The notes under the pieces were generated by a model. The model saw nothing but the letters and a program-made list of their open reading frames with translations, was not told the origin of the DNA and made no database searches. A stretch of 45,629 nucleotides of DNA from Bacteroidota bacterium (GTDB lineage Bacteria > Bacteroidota > Bacteroidia > Chitinophagales > S012-47), in the NCBI GenBank assembly GCA_024276745.1, contig JAJRWN010000078.1:1-45629 (forward strand). The letters run 5' to 3'. Each line of letters starts with the position of its first letter. Position 1 is the first letter of the stretch. Of the stretch, positions 1-10,250 are shown piece by piece. The position numbers and the translations under genes were made by a program.

Positions 1-96
1 CTTTCTTTATAAGATGCTAAAGATAATTCAACTTATATATTTTATAATGTACAGTTTTACGTCTTTTGTGACCTGTCAAATAAGTCCTTTCGTATG

Positions 97-118
97 ATAT
101 ATATATATATATATATAT
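97..118. repeat. (AT)11 dinucleotide microsatellite in non-coding DNA
   Basis: Uninterrupted ATATAT tract read directly at 97-118. Confidence 0.9.
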
Positions 119-347
119 TGATACTGAAGATGTTAGAAAAATAAAAATTGGGTTTAGGGGCTGATTTTGTGACATGGAATAGCTGTAGGCTTACTTTAAA
201 TCAGTTCTTTTAGCCAAAGTCTAAGACTTTATTATGGGGCCCATAATATTCTGCAAACGTGAAGCACAAGAAAATTGTTTTTGATTAATAGAGGTAGCGG
301 GAGAAGGAATGAGTTACCGACAGGAATCAATTAGCAAATAAATAGGC

Positions 348-932
348 TTATATCGTTTCGGCCACCACTTCTTTGATGCCCGGAATCATCCGTTTCAGCA
401 TGGCTTCAATGCCACTTTTAAGGGTTAGCGTAGCCGATGGACAACCACTGCACGCCCCTTGCAGTTGCACGGTTACTACACCATCTTCCACTGATTTAAA
501 TTGAATGGCTCCGCCATCCATTTGCACGGCAGGTTTGATGTATTTATCTAACACTTCGATAATTTGTTGCTCATCGGTACCATCATAAACGGGTTGATCG
601 GCTTTCAGCTTTTCCAATAATGTATCGTTTAAAACTTTTTTCTCGTGGGCAATATAAGCTTGCAGGAAAGCACGGATTGAAGGAATGACATCGTACCAAT
701 TTGTATTGTCATCTTTAGTTATGGTCACAAAATTATTAGCTATAAACACGCCCCGTACAAAGGGGAAACCAAATAATTCGCTGGCAAGCGGTGATTCTTT
801 TGCTGCATTTTCATCCGGCAAATCGATGGATAAGTTAGGCAACAACATTTTGTTCGAAACAAATTTCAAAGTGGCCGGGTTTGGTGTTGATTCGGTATAA
901 ATCAGAATAGCATTCAGATTGATTTCATTCAT
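348..932 (-). CDS. nfu: NifU-like Fe-S cluster scaffold/carrier protein (Nfu N domain + NifU C-terminal CxxC domain)
   Basis: YTESTPNPATLKFV (Nfu_N) and DGGAIQF...GACSGCPSATLTLKSGIEAML (NifU C-terminal, CSGC). Start chosen at MNEINLN; the track start at 1007 overlaps recX. MSFVKK at about 965 is an alternative. Confidence 0.93.
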   Translation of the reverse strand: MNEINLNAILIYTESTPNPATLKFVSNKMLLPNLSIDLPDENAAKESPLASELFGFPFVRGVFIANNFVTITKDDNTNWYDVIPSIRAFLQAYIAHEKKVLNDTLLEKLKADQPVYDGTDEQQIIEVLDKYIKPAVQMDGGAIQFKSVEDGVVTVQLQGACSGCPSATLTLKSGIEAMLKRMIPGIKEVVAETI

Positions 933-976
933 ATTTTGTGCTTTGGCTTTTTTAACAAACGACATGCTGCATTGGT

Positions 977-1453
977 TCAACTTTCGGTTCTTTTCAATAT
1001 TTTCCAAACCAATTCGGGTTCGTAGCCCTTGCGAATGGCAAAAGCAGCGCAGCGTTGATTAGCTTCAAAATTTTTCAGTCCGCTGATTGTTTTTCTTTTC
1101 TGTTCCAGGATGCCGCTTAAAGTGTTGAGATATTCATCTTCTTCAATTTCCTTCATTCCTTTGTTTATGCAATATTCCGAAATATGGAAAGTCTTAAGTT
1201 TTTGTTTGATTTTGATTCTGCCCCATTTTTTAAATCTGAATTTACCGCGAACATAAGCACAGGCAAAACGTTCTTCATTCAGAAAATTATCTTGAATAAG
1301 AAGGGAAATAATTTTTTCAAGTCTTTCGCCATATATTTCAAGTTCGAGTAGTTTGCTGCGAACCTGTGCATGGCAACGTTCCTGATAGGCACAATAATGT
1401 TGGAGCTTTGCCAACACTTCTTCATCAGAAAGATGCTTCTTAGCCTTTTTCAA
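977..1453 (-). CDS. recX: RecX family regulatory protein
   Basis: Small basic helical protein with RecX-type motifs (RCHAQVRSKLLE, FLNEERFACAYVRGKFRFKKWGRIKIKQKL). Confidence 0.85.
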   Translation of the reverse strand: MKKAKKHLSDEEVLAKLQHYCAYQERCHAQVRSKLLELEIYGERLEKIISLLIQDNFLNEERFACAYVRGKFRFKKWGRIKIKQKLKTFHISEYCINKGMKEIEEDEYLNTLSGILEQKRKTISGLKNFEANQRCAAFAIRKGYEPELVWKILKRTES

Positions 1454-1488
1454 TTTTCTATCTTTAATGCGCTAATTTAATCAAGCCT

Positions 1489-2778
1489 GTGGAGAATAAA
1501 CAAGCCATTATATTGCTCTTTGCCGCCAATACGATTTCGGGGGTAGCGCAAGGAATCAGCATGATTGCTATTCCCTGGTATTTTGCAAGTATGATGGATA
1601 TGGGTTCTACCTTTGGTATTTTATTCACTGTTTTAACCTTTATCTCTATTTTTTGGTCGCTATATGCCGGTGTGCTCATCGATCGATTTGACCGGAAAAG
1701 AATATTACAGGTTATTTCTCTGATTGGTGGTTTCATGCTCTGCGGCATTGCTTATCGGGGTTTTCATACCGGTGGCATGACGCCCTTGCTGGCGGGTGCT
1801 GCTTTTGCCACTACTTTTTTGATTTACAATATCCATTTCCCGAATTTATATGCATTTGCTCAACAGATTACAGCTCCACGTGATTATGGCAAAATTACGA
1901 GTTATATAGAAGTGCAAAACCAGGTAGCCTCGGCTTTATCAGGAGCTGTGGCAGCTATGTTGTTGGGGGGTGTTGAACCCGGAATGCATAAGCTTTTGGG
2001 TATGGAAATACATATTTCATTCAGCATTACAGCCTGGCCTTTACAAAAGATTTTCCTGCTCGATGGCATCACTTATTTTTTTGGATTTCTGTTGGTGAGT
2101 GGCATCAGTTATTATTCGGTTTCTCAACGGCAGACCGAGACAGGTGCTATTATGCAGCGACTGAAAACAGGGCTGGGATTTTTGAAAAAACATCCTATGC
2201 TATTTTTATTTGGTAGCTTTTCATTTTCCATTTTTGTTACCTTGATTATTGCGTCATTTTTTCTCATTCCTGTTTATATCAGTCAGCACCTGAAAGCGGG
2301 TGTGGGTGCTTATGCCGGTTTCGAAATCTTTTTTGCACTTGGAAGTATTATGGCCGGTTTATTTATCCGCACTATTTTTCAGAAAACAAAACCTGCCATG
2401 GCTGTTATCCTGATGACTTTTGTGGCTTCAGCTATCTTTTTTATCTCAATCTTTAACTATCATTTGTTATTTTTCTTTCTGCTCTTTATGCTGCTTGGTT
2501 TAACAAATGCCGGTTCCAGGGTGATGCGTGCTACCTATATATTCAACCATGTGCCTAATCAATTGATTGGACGAACAAATAGTGTATTTGCCCAGTTTCA
2601 TATACTTTTCAGGCTCAGTTTTATCAGTTTGTTTTCCTTACCCTTTTTTATGAAAAACGGACAAGTAATTTATGCTTTTCTGATTCTTGGATTTTTTAAT
2701 CTGCTGGCAGCAGGCTTGCTCTCGCTTTATTATAAACGAATCATTTCCGAGCCTCCACCCAGAGCTGAAAATACATAA
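1489..2778 (+). CDS. MFS transporter (12-TM class)
   Basis: Polytopic; GVLIDRFDRKRIL matches the MFS loop 2-3 motif. GTG start. Confidence 0.88.
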   Translation: MENKQAIILLFAANTISGVAQGISMIAIPWYFASMMDMGSTFGILFTVLTFISIFWSLYAGVLIDRFDRKRILQVISLIGGFMLCGIAYRGFHTGGMTPLLAGAAFATTFLIYNIHFPNLYAFAQQITAPRDYGKITSYIEVQNQVASALSGAVAAMLLGGVEPGMHKLLGMEIHISFSITAWPLQKIFLLDGITYFFGFLLVSGISYYSVSQRQTETGAIMQRLKTGLGFLKKHPMLFLFGSFSFSIFVTLIIASFFLIPVYISQHLKAGVGAYAGFEIFFALGSIMAGLFIRTIFQKTKPAMAVILMTFVASAIFFISIFNYHLLFFFLLFMLLGLTNAGSRVMRATYIFNHVPNQLIGRTNSVFAQFHILFRLSFISLFSLPFFMKNGQVIYAFLILGFFNLLAAGLLSLYYKRIISEPPPRAENT

Positions 2779-3793
2779 ACAGAAAACTGAACAAGAGTAA
2801 AATTCCTACTGCCTGATGAAATACTCCCAGGGTCAGTGGGATATGTCCTTTTGCACCTAATACGGTATAAATACCTAATATAATTTGTGTCGTAAGCAAG
2901 AAAGGAATAAGCCAAATCATTGGCCGGGCTGTTTTGGGCAAAGGATGAGCGGCTGCTTTCAATAAAAACCAGCTAATGAACAAAAAGGCTGTATAAGCAA
3001 TCAGGCGATGTGAGAAATGAATAAAAGCAATTGGAAATAAATTAGTTTCAAATTGGCCAAATGATTGAAAAGTCCAATTGGCACTATGGTGCATCACTTC
3101 GGGCATAAAGCGGCCTCCCATATCGGGCCAGCTGGGATAATAAAGGGCTCCGTGCATGCCCGATAATAAAGACCCAAAAATGACCTGAACGATTAGCAAA
3201 ATGAATATAAATCCCGAAAATTTTTTCAAGGTTTTATATTTCACAGATTGCTTATTTCCCTGCAGGTATTCCAGAGCCAGCCAAAAAGCATAGCCCATGG
3301 TTAGAAGCGCCAAAATAAGATGTGTGGCTAAGCGGTAAGGGCTTACGCTGGGGCGGTCAACCAAGCCGCTTCGTACCATCAGCCAGCCAAAAACGGCTAC
3401 CATAGCGCCCAGTAAAAACACAATGGATACTTTAAAAAGATATTCTCCTTTGAGTTTTCGCTTGTAAAGAAACCAGATGAAGGGAATCAGAAAAACAAAA
3501 CCCATGCTTCGTGCCCATAGGCGGTGAAACCATTCCCAGTAAAAAATTTTTTTAAATTCAGGCAGGGTCATGGCATAGTTTATTTTCTGATACTGTGGCG
3601 ATTGTTTGTAATGGCTAAAAGCTTTTTCCCATGAAGCATGACCTGTTGGCGGTAAGGTGCCGGTAATAATTTCCCATTTTGTGATGCTGAGACCGGAGCC
3701 TGATAAGCGGGTGATTCCTCCAAGAATAACCTGCACATAAATCATAAAAACACCAATAAGCAGCCATAAAGCCACAGACTTATCTTTATTCAT
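2741..3793 (-). CDS. ctaA: Heme A synthase, COX15/CtaA family
   Basis: GGITRLSGSGLSITKWEIITGTLPP, EWFHRLWARSMG, GLVDRPSVSPYRLATHL, FIHFSHRLIAY, GVFHQAVG are hallmarks of COX15/CtaA. Start moved from 3814 to MNKDKS because a TAnnTTTG motif lies at 3812-3819 (minus). Confidence 0.93.
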   Translation of the reverse strand: MNKDKSVALWLLIGVFMIYVQVILGGITRLSGSGLSITKWEIITGTLPPTGHASWEKAFSHYKQSPQYQKINYAMTLPEFKKIFYWEWFHRLWARSMGFVFLIPFIWFLYKRKLKGEYLFKVSIVFLLGAMVAVFGWLMVRSGLVDRPSVSPYRLATHLILALLTMGYAFWLALEYLQGNKQSVKYKTLKKFSGFIFILLIVQVIFGSLLSGMHGALYYPSWPDMGGRFMPEVMHHSANWTFQSFGQFETNLFPIAFIHFSHRLIAYTAFLFISWFLLKAAAHPLPKTARPMIWLIPFLLTTQIILGIYTVLGAKGHIPLTLGVFHQAVGILLLFSFLFMYFQLWVEARK

Positions 3794-3832
3794 TGTTGGC
3801 AATTTATATTGCAAAGTTAAGGTAGCAGGTAT

Positions 3833-3863
3833 AAAAAAAGCCCGGCAATAAGGCCGGACTTTA
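3833..3863 (-). terminator. Intrinsic terminator downstream of the 3884-4312 gene
   Basis: Minus strand: AAGTCCGGC-cttatt-GCCGGGCTT followed by TTTTTT; 9-bp stem with one G.U wobble. Confidence 0.8.
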
Positions 3864-3883
3864 AAATTATTTTTTATTAAGTA

Positions 3884-4312
3884 TTATAAAACTGATATCA
3901 GCCATTTAATAAAATAAATAGTTGCGAAAACCCATGCCACAAAACCTAAGAAATAGAAAATGTAAGCGATAAGACCAATGCCGATATATACGAAAATAGC
4001 ACCAACAATTTCAAGCAAAATAGTGGCACCGTAAAAGATAAGAGCTTTTAATAGATTGTCATCAAGTGAAGCGGAACTGACATGGCTAAATCCTTCAATC
4101 TTCTGATTCATTTTCTGAAGACTTTTTACAGCGATTCCCGCCATGAGTTTCATACTCTTTTTTTGAGTTTTAAGCGGCAAAATATGGGAGCTTTGATGAT
4201 TAGCCTGACGTGCCTGGCTGCCATGACCTCCATCTACCTCGGCATTCATCACCGGAAGATTGACCAGTAAGCCGAATGCAAGCATCAATGCAATTTTACT
4301 TAATAATTTCAT
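3884..4312 (-). CDS. Hypothetical exported/membrane protein with C-terminal TM helices
   Basis: Signal peptide-like N terminus (MKLLSKIALMLAFGLLVNLPVMNA) and two hydrophobic C-terminal segments; flanked by a terminator. Confidence 0.6.
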   Translation of the reverse strand: MKLLSKIALMLAFGLLVNLPVMNAEVDGGHGSQARQANHQSSHILPLKTQKKSMKLMAGIAVKSLQKMNQKIEGFSHVSSASLDDNLLKALIFYGATILLEIVGAIFVYIGIGLIAYIFYFLGFVAWVFATIYFIKWLISVL

Positions 4313-4514
4313 AGCACAATTTTTTAAGATTAATAATGCTGCAAGTTATACATTATTTTGATATTCTAAAAAGACTTAACAACGAAAAAGAAAAATTCTT
4401 TAGTACAATTCTTAAAGTTGTTATAAGTACAAATCACATGAACAATGAAAATCCCAGATTCTTTGTCAAGGCTGATAAATCAAGGGGGACACAGTATGAA
4501 TTTAAATAAAAAAG

Positions 4515-4587
4515 TGGTGCGGGGCAGGGTCGAACTGCCGACACCAGGATTTTCAGTCCTGTGCTCTACCAACTGAGCTACCGCACC
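4515..4587 (-). tRNA. tRNA-Phe (GAA)
   Basis: Reverse complement GGTGCGGTAGCTCAGTTGGTAGAGCACAGGACTGAAAATCCTGGTGTCGGCAGTTCGACCCTGCCCCGCACCA: 7-bp acceptor, D arm, anticodon GAA, TTCGA T loop. Confidence 0.97.
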
Positions 4588-4687
4588 TAATTATTCAATT
4601 TCATCCTGTAAAAACGGATGGCATGCAAAATTAATCGTTTTACTGTGTTTGCAAAAATTTGACCTAAAAGATTTTAATCCCTATGCT

Positions 4688-6931
4688 TTATAATGGATAA
4701 TTATTGTAAAATAAGCCGGTAGAATTCTGATACCAAACTTTTTCTGTTTGCTTTTGAATTAATAATTCATCTACAATGGCTTTATCACCTTGAACCTCAA
4801 GTTTGAAACGCATGCCGGCTTCGAAATGCTGTAGCGGAAATGAAATATTAAGCCATTCATTGTAAATTTCAACGCCTTCTTTTGGATTAATGTATTGATT
4901 TGCAATAAGGGTATTTGCCTGATCCCAAAGCTGCCAGTGAACCAGTGGAAAAGCAGGTCGTTGAGGGTGATAATGCATCCAAAAAGATACGATTAAAGGA
5001 TTAGGATAGCCGGTCTTTGAGAGCAAAGTATCGAGCAAGACCAAATTACCTTTATCATGGTATAATGAGCTGCGGCCTGCAAAAGTATAATCTTGAAAAT
5101 TTGTATGATCGAAATGCCGGTATATAAAAACGGCTTGCGAATCGCTTAAAAAATACATCCCTTTTCTTATTAGCGAATCTTTTTGAGCGTTAAAAGAAAG
5201 CTTCAACTGATGAGTCTGATCCTGTAAATCATTTATTTTTAAAGAGAATAGCGATAAGCCGTTTATATGGGCAATCAGGGTAGAACGGTCAATAACAGAT
5301 TGCTCGTAAGGTTTTAAGGCATCTGAACATGAAAGCACCAGGATGGGTTTTTGGTTTGGTAAATCCTGTACGATTGTTTTCTTAATCATGGGGCCCGAAA
5401 GGAGTTGAGCTTCTTTGAAACTTTGGCTGATTGAAGTGCGAGACAAATGTGTGGTGATGATGGGCAATCCCAGAGCGATAGAAGCCCTGCAACTTTCATA
5501 AATAGCCTTGTTTGAATTGCTGATATATAATTTTTCACTCCCGATATTGTAATAAGGTAAGGGTAGAATGGCCTGAAAATCATCGGCATTGATAGCATGA
5601 TTCTTAAGTGTTTGGTTTAAAGAGCTTTGCAAAAAAGTGCTTTTATTTTGTGGCATAGAATGATAAACCATGCGCAGGTTTAGGAAAACTTCAAAACCCC
5701 ATACCGACCAAAAAAGGGCTAAAATGCCCCATGCAAAGGATTTTAAATCAGCATCAAAAAGTATTTGGTAAAACCGTTTGATCAATACCATTGCATATAC
5801 GGCCATGACATAATAAAAGGGCCAGGCAAAGCGACCACAAGCTCTGAACTGATTAAAAACAGGAAAGCGATCGAGCAATTGAGGAAACCAGATAAAAGGA
5901 ATAGCCATGGAAAATACAAGCAAGACTATGGCGGCTATCAGGGATGCAGCCATAACCGGATTTTCAATTTTTATGCGAAGACTTTTATTCTTTATTATCT
6001 TACTGATAAACATTAAAAAGCCTGTGATAGCCATAATAGCTACTGCCAAACCCAAATAGGTTTTGTTTTCGATAGATAATGCAGAAATACCAAAAGCATT
6101 CATAAAATCGCTACCTTGTTTGAACAGTAAAGTGGCAGGAATATGCCTGAAACCGATGAAACCGTAAGGACTGATAGAACGGTCGCTCACCGGATCGGTA
6201 ACAAGAATCAACAATTTGAACAAAACCAAAGAAAGAACCGCTGCCGACAGAGGAGCAATAAATGATATTTTTTTTATAGGTTTTTTTATGATCCGGACAG
6301 CAAGAGTAAAAATCATGACGAAGGCTGCACCAATGACTAAAAAATAAATTTGGATCATAGCAGAAAATAAAAGTGCCATGAGCAGCAAAGCAGAAAATAT
6401 GAATGGTTTTTGGTGCTTATTTGCTTTTATGGTGAGCCACCAAAACATAGGAATAATAAATGCATGAGCCAGGCTATAGTGTGCAAAGAAACGCGGCAAT
6501 TGTGGATTCAGAAAGGTGATTAGCAGGCTTGTCAGGAGCGCCCATAACAGAGGAACTTTAAAATAGAGCAATATTTTAAAAAGAAAATATGCACATAGCA
6601 CTAAGGATAAGAACATCAAAAGATTGATGATTCCGGGTGTATAAAGAGCCGGGTTACTATTCACAGGAGCTACGCTGGCGATCATGAATGAAAAGATGGG
6701 TTGTATATCGGCAAAGAAGATATGCTCGCCATAAGGATAATTCATGCCACTGGTCCACCAGCCCGAATCGTGTGCCAGATACCAGGCCATGGTATAGTAA
6801 TTCTTTACCGCATCGCCACCGGTGGCCAATAAATATTGATTGGCATGAAAAACCCAATGTCCGAAGAAGAGCAGGATAATCAGGGTAGCCATAAAAGCAG
6901 CCATCCATGGTTTTATCGATAAGTTTTTCAT
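4688..6931 (-). CDS. Large polytopic membrane protein, GT-C-like glycosyltransferase candidate
   Basis: About 10 hydrophobic segments, N-terminal GGDAVKNYYT...MNYPYGEHIFFAD loop, large C-terminal extracytoplasmic domain; TAAATTTG promoter motif at 6939-6946 (minus). Confidence 0.65.
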   Translation of the reverse strand: MKNLSIKPWMAAFMATLIILLFFGHWVFHANQYLLATGGDAVKNYYTMAWYLAHDSGWWTSGMNYPYGEHIFFADIQPIFSFMIASVAPVNSNPALYTPGIINLLMFLSLVLCAYFLFKILLYFKVPLLWALLTSLLITFLNPQLPRFFAHYSLAHAFIIPMFWWLTIKANKHQKPFIFSALLLMALLFSAMIQIYFLVIGAAFVMIFTLAVRIIKKPIKKISFIAPLSAAVLSLVLFKLLILVTDPVSDRSISPYGFIGFRHIPATLLFKQGSDFMNAFGISALSIENKTYLGLAVAIMAITGFLMFISKIIKNKSLRIKIENPVMAASLIAAIVLLVFSMAIPFIWFPQLLDRFPVFNQFRACGRFAWPFYYVMAVYAMVLIKRFYQILFDADLKSFAWGILALFWSVWGFEVFLNLRMVYHSMPQNKSTFLQSSLNQTLKNHAINADDFQAILPLPYYNIGSEKLYISNSNKAIYESCRASIALGLPIITTHLSRTSISQSFKEAQLLSGPMIKKTIVQDLPNQKPILVLSCSDALKPYEQSVIDRSTLIAHINGLSLFSLKINDLQDQTHQLKLSFNAQKDSLIRKGMYFLSDSQAVFIYRHFDHTNFQDYTFAGRSSLYHDKGNLVLLDTLLSKTGYPNPLIVSFWMHYHPQRPAFPLVHWQLWDQANTLIANQYINPKEGVEIYNEWLNISFPLQHFEAGMRFKLEVQGDKAIVDELLIQKQTEKVWYQNSTGLFYNNYPL

Positions 6932-6958
6932 TATGCAGCAAATTTACATCAAATCGGT

Positions 6959-7876
6959 TTAGAGGGGCAAAGCGATGGTGATGGTATCTCCTTCGGCAGG
7001 GCTAAGTTTATTTCCCTTCATCCAGGGGTTTAATAATTTCAGCATTTTCAAATTTGTATGTTGTTCGATAGCAAATTTTGCAAGGTTATCAATTGGTTCG
7101 CTAAGGAAATAATTTTGATAGGGAACAGGTTGATAAAGGTCGCTTTCATTAAAACAAAAGCCATATCGAGTGGGATCGGACAAGATTAATTTAAAAGCCA
7201 GTATGCGATACATATACCGGGCGGTTTCTTTATTCAGGTAGAGATTGTAGTAGTTTGATATTTGTTGTTGTTCGATGGATTGAATCAATCGGCTACTTCC
7301 CATATTATAGGCGGCAGCGGCTAATGTCCAGCTATGAAGTTTTTGATAAGCATCGTTCAGATATTTGCAAGCTGCTTTGGTTGAAGCTACTACGTCATAA
7401 CGCTGATCTATTTCGGATGATATTTGTAATCCGTATTGCTTTGCGGTTTTGGGCATAAATTGCCAGAATCCACCGGCTCCTGCCGGAGATACTATATTTT
7501 GAAGACCACTTTCGGCTACTGCCAAATATTTGAAATCACCCGGAATGTTGTTTTCTTTCAGTATTTGAGTAATAATCGGAAACCAACGATTGGCCAATTT
7601 GATGATTCTCAGGCTTGACGAATGCCAATAGGTATTAATCAGTAGTTCCCGGTCGAGATGTTCTGCTATATCCCATTCTTTTATGGGTACTTGTTCACCG
7701 GCAAAATCTATTTGATCCGGAAGACTCACTGCACAATTTCCTTGAGGCCCGCTTATTTTGGCATGATCTGTATCGAATGTATTTAAGGTTTCTTTAGTAT
7801 CTCCGGCAGTATTAACGATTATAAATACGCCTGAAATAATTATTATTCCGGTAAACCATGGCCATAATTTCTTCAT
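6959..7876 (-). CDS. Lytic transglycosylase (SLT domain, MltD-like)
   Basis: AVAESGLQNIVSPAGAGGFWQFMPKTAKQYGL and AAAAYNMGSSRL are SLT active-site motifs. Confidence 0.92.
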   Translation of the reverse strand: MKKLWPWFTGIIIISGVFIIVNTAGDTKETLNTFDTDHAKISGPQGNCAVSLPDQIDFAGEQVPIKEWDIAEHLDRELLINTYWHSSSLRIIKLANRWFPIITQILKENNIPGDFKYLAVAESGLQNIVSPAGAGGFWQFMPKTAKQYGLQISSEIDQRYDVVASTKAACKYLNDAYQKLHSWTLAAAAYNMGSSRLIQSIEQQQISNYYNLYLNKETARYMYRILAFKLILSDPTRYGFCFNESDLYQPVPYQNYFLSEPIDNLAKFAIEQHTNLKMLKLLNPWMKGNKLSPAEGDTITIALPL

Positions 7877-8003
7877 ATAACGTATTTTTTATTTCACTAC
7901 GAACCATAAACACTCACGAAGCAAAATAGCTTAAAGTGGTTTACGCCTGGTGGTGAACCAAGGATTATCTAAAAAAGCAAAAAACTTTTATCCGGTAAAA
8001 AGC

Positions 8004-10166
8004 TTAATAAAATTTATAGCGCAAATCTTCAACATTTGCTGCACTCGAAATGGCTTTAAAGACACCTTGTGAATAATCGGGTCTTTTTTGAGCAATCATT
8101 TGCTGTTGCAATGCTTTTGTGTCTTCGGGTTCTTCTTGTGTATTGGTCGATAATGTTTCAATCATAAATACACCGCCATTTCCTTTATAAGGACCTGTCA
8201 TTTCGTTGGGTGTTAATTTATAGGCAATGGCTGCTATGGCCGGTTCGAAACCAAGTCCTTCGATGTATTGACCGCTAAGCGATACTCTGGTTGCAGTTTT
8301 TACTTCAAGATTGAGTTTCTCGGCAATCATTTCAAGTGAGTTTGCCCCTACAATGCCATTGGCCATTTGCTCACTTAGCTTGTCTAACATCATATCCTGA
8401 GCAACAATTTCTGTAATCTGGTCTCTTACTTCTTCTACATCGGGCAAACCTTTTTCTCTTACCTTAGTCAGCAGAGCAACGATGTATTTATCAGATTTTA
8501 ATTCATTTTCGGTAAAAAGGCGCATATCATTTACTTTGGCATTATAAGCCCATCTGACTACGGTTCGGGCCGGTACATTAATACCGGGAACATTGATATC
8601 GTTGGTTTTTAAGTTGTCTCCATATCTTTTGGTCAATCCTGCTTCGGTAATGCCTTGTTCAAACAATTCGGGAGTTTTATGGCTGGTGTAAAACTGCGAT
8701 GCCTGGTTGTAAACACTGTCGCGTGTAGTAGCACCCGGAACAATTTTCTCTGATAAAAAACCAACTTTTACAGCCGGGTGTTTTTCGCTTTCATCCATGA
8801 TTTGAATTAAGTGTACACCCGCTTGAGATTCTACTTTAAATACATCGCCTTTATGATGGTCCAAAAAACATGCATTTTTGAATGAAGCAAAGAGGTTATC
8901 GTCCGGTTTTATCCAACCAATTTCACCCTTGTTTGCGCGGGTATTGGCATCGTCAGTCAATTTGATAACCAAGGAATCGAAACTTACTCCTTGCTGGTAT
9001 AATCCCATAATAGAATCCATTTTCATTCTTGCAGAATCCATGGTTCCATTGGCCTTAATGCTCGATAAAATATGTCTTACTTTGACGGAATCGGCAATAA
9101 TACGGTGATCAAGCACTTTTGCTACTCTCAAATATCCGTTTTCAGTCCAAGGTCCGATATAAGTACCGGTATCGGCACTAAAAATAGAATCGGACATAAT
9201 GGTTCTTAACTGAGGAGCAAATAGAAAATTTCCATTGTAGTTTTCGCTTGAATAGCGGGCAAGAAACAAGGAATCGTTGGGAGTAGATTGAAAATCGGTA
9301 TATTTTTCATCAATCCATTTTTCAGCAGTGAGCGTATCCTGATGAGTCGGAAGAATATCCCAAACCACAAATTCTATATTGCGGATAGCATCTGTTTCAA
9401 AAACAGATTTATGATCTTCCAGATATTGTTTCAGTTGTTCGTCAGTAGGTTTAAAATCTTGCTTATTCAGATTTGAAAAATTAAGAGCAACATATTTAAA
9501 ATCGACCGTAGAATTTCTTCTAACAAAGTCGTCTTTTGCCTGCCATGAAGGAACGTAATTATTTTTTTGAAGCAGTTCTAAATATTTCTGACGTCTGATA
9601 TTTTTTTTAATATCTTTTTCCAGAAAAAGATAAAATTGTTTTAAAGGATAAGCCTGATCACCGGGGCCAATTTGTGGTAATTGAGCTATAAAATTTGCCA
9701 TAGCCGAGCGGTCGAACGGTGCCGCTTGATTATTGGTGAGATATTGCCGATAGAAAGATTGTATTTCCTGGGTAGGAGACGATCCTGTAATATATTGCTG
9801 TAGTTCCTGAGGGCTTACATAAAGACCTAAATCTGAGTATATGTTGCCCATTACTACATCTTCAACCAGATTGTCCCAGGTTTGTTGTCTGATTTGGAAT
9901 ATATCCTGATCGCTTAATTGATATCCGTTTAACCAAACACCTGAATAATATTTGGTTTTTTCTTCCATTTGATCATACATCCGGTTAAACTGGGTGTATT
10001 CAATTTTTTGCCCTTCAATTTTGCCAACAATATTTTGATCTTTATTTCTATTGAATATCCCGGTTCTCGAATTGAGTGAATCCATGGCAAGAAAGCTTAC
10101 AATAGCAATACCGATTGCAGCCACAATCAGGCCACCTCGTTTTCTCAAACTCATTATAACTGCCAT
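8004..10166 (-). CDS. Membrane-anchored peptidyl-prolyl isomerase (SurA/PpiD-like)
   Basis: N-terminal TM anchor; SurA_N-like helical region; parvulin motif VKVRHILSSIKANG...FDSLVIKLTDDANTRANKGEIGWIKPDD. Confidence 0.92.
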   Translation of the reverse strand: MAVIMSLRKRGGLIVAAIGIAIVSFLAMDSLNSRTGIFNRNKDQNIVGKIEGQKIEYTQFNRMYDQMEEKTKYYSGVWLNGYQLSDQDIFQIRQQTWDNLVEDVVMGNIYSDLGLYVSPQELQQYITGSSPTQEIQSFYRQYLTNNQAAPFDRSAMANFIAQLPQIGPGDQAYPLKQFYLFLEKDIKKNIRRQKYLELLQKNNYVPSWQAKDDFVRRNSTVDFKYVALNFSNLNKQDFKPTDEQLKQYLEDHKSVFETDAIRNIEFVVWDILPTHQDTLTAEKWIDEKYTDFQSTPNDSLFLARYSSENYNGNFLFAPQLRTIMSDSIFSADTGTYIGPWTENGYLRVAKVLDHRIIADSVKVRHILSSIKANGTMDSARMKMDSIMGLYQQGVSFDSLVIKLTDDANTRANKGEIGWIKPDDNLFASFKNACFLDHHKGDVFKVESQAGVHLIQIMDESEKHPAVKVGFLSEKIVPGATTRDSVYNQASQFYTSHKTPELFEQGITEAGLTKRYGDNLKTNDINVPGINVPARTVVRWAYNAKVNDMRLFTENELKSDKYIVALLTKVREKGLPDVEEVRDQITEIVAQDMMLDKLSEQMANGIVGANSLEMIAEKLNLEVKTATRVSLSGQYIEGLGFEPAIAAIAYKLTPNEMTGPYKGNGGVFMIETLSTNTQEEPEDTKALQQQMIAQKRPDYSQGVFKAISSAANVEDLRYKFY

Positions 10167-10250
10167 AAGAAATTCAGATTTTTTTTAAAATGAAATGCAA
10201 ATTTCGAGGATTTGGGGTTAATATCAAAATTTAGTTGATTGATTCTAAGC

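Noticed and set aside
97-118. (AT)11 as evidence of a mobile-element junction
   Set aside because: No inverted repeats, transposase or target-site duplication nearby; simple microsatellite.
1464-1748. 94-aa minus ORF over the MFS start
   Set aside because: Antisense shadow of the transporter; no domain signal.
4515-4587. tRNA-Phe as an integration site for an island
   Set aside because: No duplicated tRNA 3' end, integrase or phage-like gene nearby.
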